From an uncultured Mucilaginibacter sp. (lineage in GTDB: Bacteria > Bacteroidota > Bacteroidia > Sphingobacteriales > Sphingobacteriaceae), in contig CAIPFE010000010.1 in the NCBI GenBank assembly GCA_903864275.1, positions 62,001-126,000 of the forward strand: a stretch of DNA of 64,000 nucleotides, read 5' to 3'. Shown one piece after another: positions 41,446 through 49,404 of the stretch. The position numbers and the translations under genes were made by a program. Within the stretch, counting starts at the first letter, position 1. Every line of letters begins with the position of its first letter. The notes beneath the pieces are model-generated. The model was not told where the DNA came from. It worked only from the letters and a program-made list of their open reading frames with translations, and made no database searches.

Positions 41446-43095
41446 ATGACCTGGTGGCAATATTTGATGCTGGTAAACATTTACCTGCTGTTGTTTTACG
41501 GTTTTTATGTTTTACTGCTCAGCAGGGAGACTTTTTTTCAGCTTAACCGGCTTTACCTCATATCGGCAGCGATACTTTCGTTTTTTATCCCGTTGATCCA
41601 GTCGGACTGGGTAAAAAATCTGTTCATCACCCAGGAGGTAAAATATACCATATACAACAGCCCCGTAATGTTGTACCACTTTAAACCCAATAGTGATACA
41701 CCCTTTACGATAGGCAGGCTATTGGTTATTATTTATCTAGCCGGGATAGTTATTTTAATGGCACGCCTTGCATGGCAATTAATTGCCTTAAACAGGATAA
41801 TAGACCAGCCACAGGCGTCAGGGGCTTATTCGTTTTTTAAGAAAATAAGATTGGGAGATGATCTGTCAAACCACGATGTTATAGCCGCCCACGAGCATGT
41901 CCATGCCCGGCAATGGCATTCGGCTGACGTGCTGATCATTGAAGGGGTAATGATTATTAACTGGTTTAACCCGGTGGTTTACCTGTACCGCTTCACTATT
42001 AAACATATTCACGAATTTATTGCCGACAGGCAGGCCATAATATCCGGCACTGAAAAAGTCGACTACGCATTGTTGTTATTGAGCCAGACCTTTAATGCGC
42101 CGCCGCATCAATTGGTAAACCCCTTTTTTAATCATAGTTTATTGAGACAGCGTATCATAATGCTCCAAAAAAACAGGTCGCAGCGGGTTGCGCTGATCAA
42201 ATACTTTTTGTCGGCCCCTTTATTTATTTTGATGATGGTCCTTTCTTCGGCAACAGTAAATAATAGCAAAACTTTGCGGGCGATCAATAAAAAAGCCGAA
42301 CAGGTATTTTTATCGCCCGCAACAGTTGAACCGATTGAGATAAACCCTGTCAGTGATCCTGCAAATAAAACTGAAACAAAAAACATTTTATCACTAACCG
42401 ATACTTTGCGTAAAAATGAAGGGCCGGTTTTTACCTCGGTTGAACAAGTGCCCGAATTTCCAGGCGGAATACAGGCATTTGGTGAGTTTCTGGGTAAAAA
42501 CATCAAATACCCTGCAAAAGCACGTGAAAACAAAGTTCAGGGGAGGGTAATAATTTCATTTATTGTTGAGAAAGACGGTTCGCTAAGTGATGTTCGCATA
42601 CGACGCGGAATTGGCAGCGGTGCAGACGAAGAAGCTGTACGTGTGATAAACCTGTCACCAAAATGGAAGCCCGGCATTCAAAATGGCCACACGGTAAGGG
42701 TGCAATATTCGGTCCCAATATCATTTACGCTTGAGAACGTAAAACTTGGTAGGCCTGCAGAAAACAAAACCGGGGCTGTGGATGACAACGAGGACCCTCA
42801 AAAGGTCACTCTTGGGTCTATTGGCCTTGTTGTTACAAAAACAGATACCGGGCAAAAAATTGACCAGATCAATGTAAAAGACCCATCACTTACACCGGTA
42901 TATATTGTTGATGGCAAAGAAGTTAACAATTTAACTACGATAAACCCAGTCGATATTGAAAGCATATCCGTGTTGAAAGATAAGTCAGCAACTGCTTTGT
43001 ATGGTCCGAAAGGGGCAAATGGTGTAGTGGTCGTTACCACAAAAGGGGCTAAACTCCGCCTTAAGTTGATCGAGCCTAAAACAGATAAGCAATAG
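41446..43095 (+). CDS. M56 (BlaR1-type) membrane peptidase fused to TonB-C and a TonB-plug-like domain
   Basis: This 549-residue protein has helices at about 5-25, 34-52, 83-105 and 245-265. The M56 zinc motif is DVIAAHEHVHARQWHSADVLII (HEHVH), followed by EFIADRQAI. After the last helix a TonB C-terminal domain follows (about 325-425: PEFPGGIQAFGEFLGKNIKYPAKARENKVQGRVIISFIVEKDG). The end is a plug-like segment of TonB-dependent receptors (SVLKDKSATALYGPKGANGVVVVTTK). The M56 part is presumably a signal-responsive protease acting on BlaI. The two extra domains face the periplasm and may contact outer-membrane transport. Confidence 0.92.
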   Translation: MTWWQYLMLVNIYLLLFYGFYVLLLSRETFFQLNRLYLISAAILSFFIPLIQSDWVKNLFITQEVKYTIYNSPVMLYHFKPNSDTPFTIGRLLVIIYLAGIVILMARLAWQLIALNRIIDQPQASGAYSFFKKIRLGDDLSNHDVIAAHEHVHARQWHSADVLIIEGVMIINWFNPVVYLYRFTIKHIHEFIADRQAIISGTEKVDYALLLLSQTFNAPPHQLVNPFFNHSLLRQRIIMLQKNRSQRVALIKYFLSAPLFILMMVLSSATVNNSKTLRAINKKAEQVFLSPATVEPIEINPVSDPANKTETKNILSLTDTLRKNEGPVFTSVEQVPEFPGGIQAFGEFLGKNIKYPAKARENKVQGRVIISFIVEKDGSLSDVRIRRGIGSGADEEAVRVINLSPKWKPGIQNGHTVRVQYSVPISFTLENVKLGRPAENKTGAVDDNEDPQKVTLGSIGLVVTKTDTGQKIDQINVKDPSLTPVYIVDGKEVNNLTTINPVDIESISVLKDKSATALYGPKGANGVVVVTTKGAKLRLKLIEPKTDKQ

Positions 43096-43167
43096 GCCCC
43101 GCAGCATTTATTGCAAATAATTTGTTTATGCTGATTAATTTTTACATTTATATAAAAATCAAATCAC

Positions 43168-43569
43168 ATGAACTGGAAGATCATTTTTCAATTATCAATT
43201 TTTGGATTGATAATGGCATTTGCTACCGTATCATTAATTCCGCAAAACTTTGAATGGATATTCTGGCTTTTTATTTTTCTTTTTTGCGCTTATGTTATCG
43301 CCAAAGTTTGCCCGGGAAACTACTTTTTACACGGCTTTTTTGTAAGCCTGGTTAATTGCGTATGGATCGTGGCTGTTCACGTAGTTTATTATAAAAACTA
43401 TATAGCCAATCATCCTGACATGGCTTCGATGAATAAAAACATGCCTGCATCACTTGCAGCTAATCCGCGCCTGGCTATGGCAATTGCAGGGCCAATTTTT
43501 GGCGTGGCATCAGGCATTATCCTTGGCCTGTTTTCGTGGATAGCGTCCAAAATCGTCTCGAAGAAATAG
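43168..43569 (+). CDS. Four-helix membrane protein of unknown function
   Basis: This 133-residue protein has four hydrophobic segments, about 5-24, 28-47, 52-75 and 105-128. A polar loop rich in Met, Asn and Pro lies before the last helix, which has a Gly-rich AIAGPIFGVASGIILGLFSWIASKI pattern. I do not recognise the family; it looks like a small inner-membrane protein. It follows the M56 gene by 72 nt on the same strand and might share its transcript. No further function can be given. Confidence 0.7.
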   Translation: MNWKIIFQLSIFGLIMAFATVSLIPQNFEWIFWLFIFLFCAYVIAKVCPGNYFLHGFFVSLVNCVWIVAVHVVYYKNYIANHPDMASMNKNMPASLAANPRLAMAIAGPIFGVASGIILGLFSWIASKIVSKK

Positions 43570-43633
43570 TTTCTTTTAAGTCAGGGACCTGTTATTATTG
43601 CGTCAAGCCTTTCGACTTAAGACTCAGAAACAA

Positions 43634-43954
43634 CTACCGGTGAAACTTCGGGTTAAAAGCAATAAGATACGTTACGTTTTTGTGCGATAACGAATTAGCA
43701 TCAAAGCTATTTTCCAAATTGCTTAATGGAAGCAGTAATTTTGATTTAACCAGCCTGAATAACTCAAATAAAGCTTCCTGGGCAGGATGGGCTGATACAG
43801 TCGGATAATAATTCTTCTCTATTTTTGTTTTCTCAACATCCGTCACTAAACTAAATTCCCAGCCTTCAAGGGTGCTCTGTCCAAATTCGCTCGCGCAATT
43901 TTTCACATCATAAACATATTCCCGGGCTTGCGATTCTACTGATTTATTTATCAT
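43634..43954 (-). CDS. Hypothetical protein, 106 residues
   Basis: I do not recognise this protein. It is soluble, with a mixed helix pattern (QEALFELFRLVKSKLLLPLSNLENS) and an aromatic-rich middle (GWEFSLVTDVEKTKIEKNYYPTVSAHPAQ). There is no signal peptide or membrane segment. Its ATG overlaps the stop of the 45-codon Lys-rich gene upstream (TAATG), so the two are probably translated together. Codon use is ordinary for the window, which supports it being real. Confidence 0.55.
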   Translation of the reverse strand: MINKSVESQAREYVYDVKNCASEFGQSTLEGWEFSLVTDVEKTKIEKNYYPTVSAHPAQEALFELFRLVKSKLLLPLSNLENSFDANSLSHKNVTYLIAFNPKFHR

Positions 43955-44091
43955 TATTTTTTCTTTTTGCTTGCTTCTATAATTGGTTTCACCGCGTCTT
44001 TTTTTCCTGATTGATAATCAGACGGTGCTTTTTTGCCAAGCGGGTTAGCCACCTTTTTTTTCTCTTTTACGTTTTGTCTGTCCTTGCTCAT
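43954..44091 (-). CDS. Small Lys-rich protein (45 residues)
   Basis: This short frame starts at ATG 44091 and ends with TAA at 43954. It encodes MSKDRQNVKEKKKVANPLGK, then KAPSDYQSGKKDAVKPIIEA and SKKKK: 45 residues, over a third Lys or Arg, no hydrophobic core. It is probably disordered and could bind nucleic acid or be a stress-type small protein. Its stop overlaps the next start by one base (TAATG), which argues for translational coupling and a real gene. The family is not known to me. Confidence 0.5.
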   Translation of the reverse strand: MSKDRQNVKEKKKVANPLGKKAPSDYQSGKKDAVKPIIEASKKKK

Positions 44092-44245
44092 TGTCTTTTA
44101 ATTTATTAAGTGGGCTTTCAGCGGGATGGATTATAATTGAATAGCAAACCTGGCCATGCAGAAGCGTAATCAATGCCCGATTTTAGCTGAAAGGAATTTT
44201 TTTATGGTAGAGATGTAAATTCTTAATGAATTTATAACGGATTTT

Positions 44246-44349
44246 AATAAAGATAGCGTTTATTAAGCAATTGGACGAATTTTATAGCTAAAATGAGACT
44301 TATAAAAGTATTTATTTATTTTAATGAATATTTATAAAGAAAGCGTTTA
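44246..44349 (+). promoter_or_regulatory. Two copies of AATAAAGATAGCGTTTA-like motif
   Basis: Copy 1 AATAAAGATAGCGTTTA (44246-44262) and copy 2 ATAAAGAAAGCGTTTA (44334-44349) are spaced about 87 bp apart. Both are preceded by TTAATGAAT. Copy 2 covers the -33 region of the SPW promoter, so an operator or activator site is possible. Confidence 0.4.
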
Positions 44350-44368
44350 CAGATAAATGCAAAATTTA

Positions 44369-44376
44369 TACCTTTG
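44369..44376 (+). promoter_or_regulatory. TAccTTTG (-7) box of the SPW gene
   Basis: Exact match, with TTT 20 nt upstream; leader of about 58 nt to ATG 44439. Confidence 0.6.
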
Positions 44377-44438
44377 GAGTCGGATACCTGTAAAGGATCA
44401 TTACTGTACAATCATAGCAATACATTAACCGGCAAAAA

Positions 44439-44867
44439 ATGAAACCATTCATTTCAACAGCATTCTACGGCGTTTTAAATTATCTCATCGCCCTTACACT
44501 TATAGCTTCTCCATGGCTATTCGATTTGGTTAATATTTCGAGTGCGGCATTATTGATCCCGATATATATCGGATGGCTGCAATTGATCATGGCTATTTTT
44601 GCAGATACCGAAGTCGGTTTTGTAAAACAATTCCCTGTACAAATACATTTGGTATTGGATGTTGTTATGGGCTTTTTCCTGTTTGTATCACCCTGGCTAT
44701 ACACGTTCTCCTCCAAAGCATTTTGGCCTGAGGTATTATTGGGCGGACTTTTATTCTTCCTCGGTATTTTTACAAAGAGGTCGCCTTTTTTAACCAGGCC
44801 GCACCAGGCACCGCCTGAAGGCCAGTTAACTTCAACAGATTCATACGAAGGCAGGCTAAATATTTAA
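44439..44867 (+). CDS. SPW-repeat membrane protein
   Basis: This 142-residue protein has four membrane helices (about 8-30, 35-55, 68-88, 95-112) and two SPW motifs (LIASPWLFDLV and FVSPWLYTF), the mark of the SPW family (PF03779). The C-terminal 30 residues are polar (RPHQAPPEGQLTSTDSYEGRLNI). The family is often linked to vitamin K epoxide reductase-like or stress genes, but has no known role. It is convergent with the LMW-PTP gene, 16 nt away. Confidence 0.85.
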   Translation: MKPFISTAFYGVLNYLIALTLIASPWLFDLVNISSAALLIPIYIGWLQLIMAIFADTEVGFVKQFPVQIHLVLDVVMGFFLFVSPWLYTFSSKAFWPEVLLGGLLFFLGIFTKRSPFLTRPHQAPPEGQLTSTDSYEGRLNI

Positions 44868-44883
44868 GGGCACCGAGTCATTT

Positions 44884-45207
44884 CTATTGTAAATAGTCAA
44901 CCAACGCATTCTTTAAAATTTCAGTTAGCCCGGTATCGCCAAACTGGTACTCGTCTTCAATATTCAATACAATTAATTGTTTTTGCGCAATAGAAAAAGC
45001 AAATCGCTGCCTAAGCAGTTCTTTATGCTTAAGTTCCATTACAAAAACTACATCTGCCCAATCAATTAGTTTTTGATTCACTTTTATCCTGGCCTTTTCA
45101 CTTGTGCCTGCCGAACGGGCCTGGTGGACAGGATGGTTCTTAAACAGCATTTCTGCAGTTGGGCTGCGCCATTGGTTTTTACTGCAGATGAAAAGAAGGT
45201 TTGACAA
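44884..45207 (-). CDS. Low-molecular-weight protein tyrosine phosphatase-like protein
   Basis: This 107-residue protein begins MSNLLFICSKNQWRSPTAEMLF, which holds the CX5RS phosphatase loop (Cys8, Arg14). Next come RSAGTSEKARIKVNQKLIDWADVVFVMELKHKELL and the IEDEYQFGD end, where the general-acid Asp/Glu region lies. It is shorter than classic LMW-PTPs (about 150) but fits the compact bacterial group. The only usable start is TTG at 45207; a stop lies just upstream in frame. Role unknown. Confidence 0.8.
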   Translation of the reverse strand: MSNLLFICSKNQWRSPTAEMLFKNHPVHQARSAGTSEKARIKVNQKLIDWADVVFVMELKHKELLRQRFAFSIAQKQLIVLNIEDEYQFGDTGLTEILKNALVDYLQ

Positions 45208-45288
45208 TCGCGGATTTTTAACTGCTTAATGCCGGCACCAAAAGGACCAGTGCGACTTTCGACTTCAGGCATAAAACTTCAGGCATTT

Positions 45289-45840
45289 TCAAAGCGCCTT
45301 TTTGGGCATCCAAACCTGGCTCTTTATCAGCCATTTGCCATCTATCATTCGTAACACAAAGGTAAAGGCGCCTTCCACTTTAAAAATTTGTTTTCGGGGA
45401 AGGTCCCCGGTATAAGTTACCGCCACTACCACGTAAACGTTTTCGGCCGTTTGATGAAAAACATTTATGGCTTCAATGTTGCCTTTAAGCTTCGTTAACC
45501 TGTTGTCCTTACAAGCCTGCTCAACCGCATTTACCCATTGAACGCCTGCTGTGGGGCCGTTCCACGAATAAGGCGGCTCGTCATCGGCAACTACCGCGTT
45601 TGGTGTGTACAGATCGGCCACTTTTTCGATATTAAAATTATTTATAGAATAAATGACCGCTGTAACAATGTCAACCACTTCAGCCGGCGGTACAGTATCC
45701 GATAATATAACACGACCTGTATAGATTTCGATGCTTTTATTACGTTGACCGTTCCCGGCCTGCCTGGCGTCACAAATCGTTGCGAGTGCTATCGCTGCCA
45801 TTAAACTGACAGCTGAAATCATCAGCCTATTCTTCTTCAT
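45289..45840 (-). CDS. Exported NTF2/SnoaL-like (DUF4440-type) protein
   Basis: This 183-residue protein has a signal peptide (MKKNRLMISAVSLMAAIALATICDA) and a single NTF2-like alpha/beta domain (about 50-180). That domain has VIYSINNFNIEKVADLYTPNAVVADDEPPYSWNG, ENVYVVVAVTYTG and FKVEGAFTFVLRMIDGKWLIKSQVWMPK. This matches DUF4440/SgcJ-like proteins, which include isomerases, hydrolases and binders; no catalytic set is evident. It should sit in the periplasm. It lies downstream of an FKBP gene, with 186 nt and a hairpin between them. Confidence 0.78.
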   Translation of the reverse strand: MKKNRLMISAVSLMAAIALATICDARQAGNGQRNKSIEIYTGRVILSDTVPPAEVVDIVTAVIYSINNFNIEKVADLYTPNAVVADDEPPYSWNGPTAGVQWVNAVEQACKDNRLTKLKGNIEAINVFHQTAENVYVVVAVTYTGDLPRKQIFKVEGAFTFVLRMIDGKWLIKSQVWMPKKAL

Positions 45841-45895
45841 GGGGTATGCTATCTGAAATAACCGGGGATTTATCTAATTTAATTTCGACCACATA

Positions 45896-45947
45896 AATAC
45901 GGGGATGCGGGTACAATAAAAAAAGATGTTTTTTTGATCCCCGTATT
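45896..45947. repeat. Nested inverted repeat
   Basis: Outer arms AATACGGGGAT (45896-45906) and ATCCCCGTATT (45937-45947); inner AAAAAAA/TTTTTTT stem around gatg. It lies between FKBP and the NTF2-like gene and may end FKBP transcription. Confidence 0.7.
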
Positions 45948-46026
45948 TTCCCCGAATATAAAAATAAATGGTGGCTTATTTAAAAACCTTATTACATAAA
46001 AGATCGGTACAACAACCGATGAGCCA

Positions 46027-46488
46027 TTAATTGGTGAAGCTACTTAGTGTAATGGTAAATACCAACACAGAATTCGCCGGAATAGCTGCACTGGGCGAAC
46101 TGTTGCCGTAACCCAGGGCAGATGGGATCAACAGCAGAATGGTGCCGCCTGCTGCGATATGAGGTACGCCAATTTGCCAGCCCTTAATAAAGGCGCTCAG
46201 GGCTGCGGTGGTTGTAGCCGTAGGTGCAAAAACCTCCCCGTTCAACAACGAACCCGTGTAAGATACGGTTATGGTGGAAGAAGTGGTTGGCAACGGCCCG
46301 GTGCCGGGATTTGTTATTTCATAATAGAGTCCTGACGGATCTTTGGTAGCAACAATTCCATTGTTGGATATATAAGCTTGTATCAAAGCGTCGTCAGTTG
46401 CTGCCTGCTTTGCTGCGTTAAACGAATCTTTTTTACAAGATGAAATTCCAATAAATAGTACGCATAATAGTAAAAAGTATTTCCTCAT
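46027..46488 (-). CDS. FKBP-type peptidyl-prolyl cis-trans isomerase, lipoprotein
   Basis: This 153-residue protein has a lipoprotein signal with lipobox GISSC (Cys about 18). An FKBP domain follows (about 60-150): ITVSYTGSLLNGEVFAPT, AFIKGWQIGVPHIAAGGTILLLIPSALGYGNS and IPANSVLVFTITLSSF. FKBPs speed proline isomerisation during protein folding; a lipid-anchored one would act in the periplasm. The active-site Tyr in VSYTG, the Trp in KGWQIG and the ALGYG segment are present, but the usual FD after the first strand is FA. It appears monocistronic. Confidence 0.9.
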   Translation of the reverse strand: MRKYFLLLCVLFIGISSCKKDSFNAAKQAATDDALIQAYISNNGIVATKDPSGLYYEITNPGTGPLPTTSSTITVSYTGSLLNGEVFAPTATTTAALSAFIKGWQIGVPHIAAGGTILLLIPSALGYGNSSPSAAIPANSVLVFTITLSSFTN

Positions 46489-46658
46489 ATATTGTTTTTG
46501 GTGTTATAACTGATTTTGATTTCAAAAATTATATGCCTGGTTTAAGTTTGTGTTAATTCGACGTAACAATTCACTTACATGCAGGGGTGTATTTGTTATA
46601 ATCCCGGCCGGCAAAAATAAAAAATCCCGGTTATGGGAACGGATATCTTCAAGGTTTA

Positions 46659-46666
46659 TAACTTTG
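46659..46666 (+). promoter_or_regulatory. TAacTTTG (-7) box of csaA
   Basis: Exact TAnnTTTG match 4 nt before the ATG at 46671. Near-leaderless mRNA predicted. Confidence 0.6.
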
Positions 46667-46670
46667 CGCC

Positions 46671-47006
46671 ATGGAAACCATCGGCTGGCACGAGTTTGAA
46701 AAAGTAGAATTGCATGCCGGAACTATAATTGAAGTTGCAGATTTCCCCGAAGCCCGTAAGCCTGCATATAAAGTTAAGGTTGATTTTGGCCCTTTCGGCA
46801 TTAAATGGTCGAGCGCGCAGATCACCAAACATTATACGAAAGACGAACTTACGGGCAGGCAAATTTTGGGAGTCATTAATTTCCCTGAAAAGCAGGTTGC
46901 TAACTTTATGTCGCAATTTTTGGTAACAGGTTTTGCTGATGCCAATGGCGATATTGTTTTGGCCGCTATTGACAAACCCGTGCCAAACGGCAGTAAACTG
47001 ATATAA
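46671..47006 (+). CDS. csaA: CsaA-type tRNA-binding domain protein
   Basis: This 111-residue stand-alone tRNA-binding OB fold (EMAP/CsaA type) has [41 protein letters not shown] and [29 protein letters not shown]. CsaA in Bacillus is a chaperone-like, tRNA-binding protein. It starts 4 nt after a -7 box. Its stop overlaps the tadA start by one base (TAATG), so the pair is a small translation-related operon. Confidence 0.9.
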   Translation: METIGWHEFEKVELHAGTIIEVADFPEARKPAYKVKVDFGPFGIKWSSAQITKHYTKDELTGRQILGVINFPEKQVANFMSQFLVTGFADANGDIVLAAIDKPVPNGSKLI

Positions 47007-47476
47007 TGAGGTACATTAATTTTGGCGATGAGCCGGCCATTTCGCCTGATGATTTTTTCATGAACGAGGCGATCAGGGAAGCTAAACTGGCTTTGGCGGC
47101 TGACGAGATACCCATTGGCGCCGTGGTTGTTTGCAAAGGGCAGATCATTGGCCGCGGGCATAACCTTACCGAGCGATTAAATGATGTTTCGGCCCATGCC
47201 GAAATGCAGGCGCTTACCGCTGCTGCCAATTTTATAGGCGGTAAATATTTGCAGGACTGCACACTTTACGTAACGCTCGAGCCCTGTGTGATGTGCGCCG
47301 GTGCATGTTACTGGTTTCAACTAAGCCGTATCGTTTTCGGTGCATATGATACCAAACTTGGTTTTGGTAGGCTAAATCAAAAAATAACCCACCCAAAAAC
47401 TATCATAACAGGCGGCATACACGAAAATGAATGCGCCGAACTGGTGAGGGGATTTTTTAAAAGCAAAAGGAAGTGA
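47006..47476 (+). CDS. tadA: tRNA-specific adenosine deaminase / nucleoside deaminase
   Basis: This 156-residue zinc deaminase has SAHAEMQALTAAANFIGG (zinc His and proton-shuttle Glu) and TLEPCVMCAGACYWFQLSRIVFGAYDTKLG (two zinc Cys). The length and FFMNEAIREAKLALAADEIPIGAVVV start are typical of TadA, which converts A34 to inosine in tRNA-Arg(ACG). Guanine deaminase-like paralogues exist, so the substrate is inferred. It is cotranscribed with csaA. Confidence 0.88.
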   Translation: MRYINFGDEPAISPDDFFMNEAIREAKLALAADEIPIGAVVVCKGQIIGRGHNLTERLNDVSAHAEMQALTAAANFIGGKYLQDCTLYVTLEPCVMCAGACYWFQLSRIVFGAYDTKLGFGRLNQKITHPKTIITGGIHENECAELVRGFFKSKRK

Positions 47477-47480
47477 GATT

Positions 47481-47578
47481 AGTCCATGGTCGATGGTCCA
47501 TGGACCATGGCAGAGTTTCTTTAGGTTATAATTTCTTACGGATTAAAACTATGGACTATAGACCATCGACTATGGACT
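47481..47578. repeat. CATGGTC-word inverted repeat
   Basis: Left arm AGTCCATGGTCGATGGTCCA (47481-47500) with a local palindrome GGTCCATGGACC. Right arm GACCATCGACTATGGACT (47561-47578) is complementary, with one mismatch. It lies between tadA and sodA. Confidence 0.75.
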
Positions 47579-47619
47579 AAAAATTACATTCATTTAAAAC
47601 AAAATCACGTACAACACTC

Positions 47620-47627
47620 TATATTTG
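47620..47627 (+). promoter_or_regulatory. TAtaTTTG (-7) box of sodA
   Basis: Exact TAnnTTTG match 33 nt before the ATG at 47661. Confidence 0.6.
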
Positions 47628-47660
47628 TCCCACTATCTTTAAAACTTTAAACTTAACATT

Positions 47661-48266
47661 ATGGCATTCACACTACCAGCGTTACCTTACGCTACCGACG
47701 CACTGGAACCGCACATTGATAAAATGACTATGGAAATTCACCATGGCAAACATCACCAGGCTTATGTTACTAATCTGAATAAAGCCCTGGAAGGAAAACC
47801 CGAAGCTGACAGCAGCATTGACGATATCATAAAAAATATCTCGAAATTCCCGATGGCTGTCCGTAACAATGGTGGCGGGCACTTCAACCACAGCTTATTC
47901 TGGACATTGCTGACACCCGGCGGTGGCGGTGAGCCAACGGGCAACCTTGCAGCAGCCATTAACAGCACTTTCGGCACTTTTGCCGATTTTAAAACAAAAG
48001 TTTCGGAAGCAGGCGCCACCCGTTTTGGATCGGGCTGGGCATGGCTTATTGTAACACCTGATAAAAAACTGGCAGTAACATCAACCCCTAACCAGGATAA
48101 CCCCCTAATGGATATTGCCGAGGTAAAGGGCACCCCAATTTTAGGTATAGATGTTTGGGAACATGCTTATTATCTGAAATATCAAAACCGCCGCCCCGAA
48201 TATTTAGCGGCTATATGGAACGTGATCAACTGGAACCACGTTGCAGAATTGTACAGCAAGGCGTAA
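47661..48266 (+). CDS. sodA: Superoxide dismutase, Mn type
   Basis: This 201-residue cytosolic enzyme converts superoxide to peroxide and oxygen. Metal ligands are visible: His in [13 protein letters not shown], His in [11 protein letters not shown], and Asp and His in [21 protein letters not shown]. The outer-sphere Gln in NQDNPLM and the Gly before the FNHSLFW helix point to Mn rather than Fe, although cambialistic enzymes occur in Bacteroidota. It has its own promoter, and its stop codon is followed by a C/G-rich hairpin. Confidence 0.95.
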   Translation: MAFTLPALPYATDALEPHIDKMTMEIHHGKHHQAYVTNLNKALEGKPEADSSIDDIIKNISKFPMAVRNNGGGHFNHSLFWTLLTPGGGGEPTGNLAAAINSTFGTFADFKTKVSEAGATRFGSGWAWLIVTPDKKLAVTSTPNQDNPLMDIAEVKGTPILGIDVWEHAYYLKYQNRRPEYLAAIWNVINWNHVAELYSKA

Positions 48267-48296
48267 ACCCCCTAACCCCCTGAAGGGGGAATTTTG
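48267..48296 (+). terminator. CCCCCTAACCCCCTGAAGGGGG hairpin after sodA (split element)
   Basis: CCCCC (48276-48280), loop TGAA, GGGGG (48285-48289), then AATTTTG. An extra CCCCCTAA precedes it. The same kind of C/G element is common between Bacteroidota genes (from memory); here it can end sodA transcription. Confidence 0.6.
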
Positions 48297-48403
48297 TCTG
48301 AACCCGGATTCTTCCGATTTAACAGATTCCTTGATTTAAAATCATGACGATCTATTATTTCTGAAAACTATGGTTCAGACATTTTGTTTTTTATTTATTT
48401 ATC

Positions 48404-49399
48404 ATGAAAGCAATCGTTCTTGAAGCTGCCGATAAGTTATTGGTTTTAAAAGACGTCGAAAAACCCGTTTTAAAGCCAGGAGAAGCTTTGGTTAAAATAA
48501 AAGCCGCCGCCTTAAACCGCCGCGACTATTGGATAACTATCGGCAAATATGCGGGGATTAAATACCCGACTATATTAGGCTCTGATGGCGCAGGTATTAT
48601 TGCCGAAGCGGGCAGCGATGTGGAAAAGCATTTAATAGGGCAGGAAGTGATCATTAATCCCGGTCATGATTGGGGTATCCATCCGGAATATCAATCAAAA
48701 GAATTTAAAATTTTAGGCCTGCCCGAAGATGGTACTTTTGCGGAATATGTTAAAGTTGGAGCGCAATACCTGTATCCAAAACCTGCATATTTAAGCTGGG
48801 AACAGGCGGCGGCGCTTCCATTGGCCGGACTGACCGCCTACCGGGCACTGTTTACAAAAGGCCGGGCGACTAAGGGCGATAGGGTATTGATCGTTGGGGT
48901 GGGCGGCGGTACCGGCACTATTGCACTCCAATTTGCTGTGGCTACGGGCTGCCAGGTATTTGTAACATCAGGGTCGGGGGAGAAAATTGAACGCGCCATA
49001 CAACTTGGTGCAGTAGCGGGTGTAAATTATAAATTACCCGATTGGTCCGAACAACTGCAGCACCTTGCAGGAGGTTTTGATGTGATTATTGACAGTGCTT
49101 TAGGCGATGGATTTGCTAAATTGCCCGATATTTGTAATCCCGGTGCGCGCATTGTGATATTTGGCGGAACAGCAGGTAATATTCCTGAACTGAACGGGCG
49201 TAAAATATTCTGGAAACAATTGCAAATAATTGGTACCACAATGGGCACCAATGAAGAATTTAAGGCTATGATTGATTTTGTAAACCAACATCAGATTGTC
49301 CCGGTTGTCGACGAAGTATTTCCATTGGCTGATGCTGAGAAAGCGATCCGCAAAATGACGCACTCATCGCAGTTCGGAAAAATTGTTTTAATCGCCTGA
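48404..49399 (+). CDS. Zinc-binding-dehydrogenase superfamily oxidoreductase (quinone reductase-like MDR)
   Basis: This 331-residue NAD(P)H-dependent medium-chain reductase has a GroES-like N-terminal domain (LNRRDYWITIGKYAGIKYPTILGSDGAG). A Rossmann domain follows with VLIVGVGGGTGTIALQFAVATGC and an end typical of the family (VFPLADAEKAIRKMTHSSQFGKIVL). The structural zinc Cys cluster is absent and the catalytic-zinc Cys is replaced, so it resembles quinone reductase or enoyl reductase branches rather than alcohol dehydrogenases. It starts 5 nt before the ferredoxin-reductase gene, so the two form an operon and may share electron flow. Confidence 0.88.
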   Translation: MKAIVLEAADKLLVLKDVEKPVLKPGEALVKIKAAALNRRDYWITIGKYAGIKYPTILGSDGAGIIAEAGSDVEKHLIGQEVIINPGHDWGIHPEYQSKEFKILGLPEDGTFAEYVKVGAQYLYPKPAYLSWEQAAALPLAGLTAYRALFTKGRATKGDRVLIVGVGGGTGTIALQFAVATGCQVFVTSGSGEKIERAIQLGAVAGVNYKLPDWSEQLQHLAGGFDVIIDSALGDGFAKLPDICNPGARIVIFGGTAGNIPELNGRKIFWKQLQIIGTTMGTNEEFKAMIDFVNQHQIVPVVDEVFPLADAEKAIRKMTHSSQFGKIVLIA

Positions 49400-49404
49400 C
49401 GGGT

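Larger units (their letters stand above)
44092..44438. other. Gap with direct repeats before the SPW gene
   Basis: 347 bases with no supported gene. The left part (44092-44240) is featureless. The right part contains two copies of an ATAAAGAtAGCGTTTA-like motif (44246-44262 and 44334-44349) and a TAccTTTG box at 44369-44376. The second copy overlaps the expected -33 position. Confidence 0.55.

Noticed and set aside
45084..45272. 62-codon minus-strand frame overlapping the LMW-PTP start
   Set aside because: It is a different frame through the phosphatase gene; the real frame has the CX5RS loop from the TTG start. The short tandem ACTTCAGGCAT at 45262-45286 adds nothing clear.
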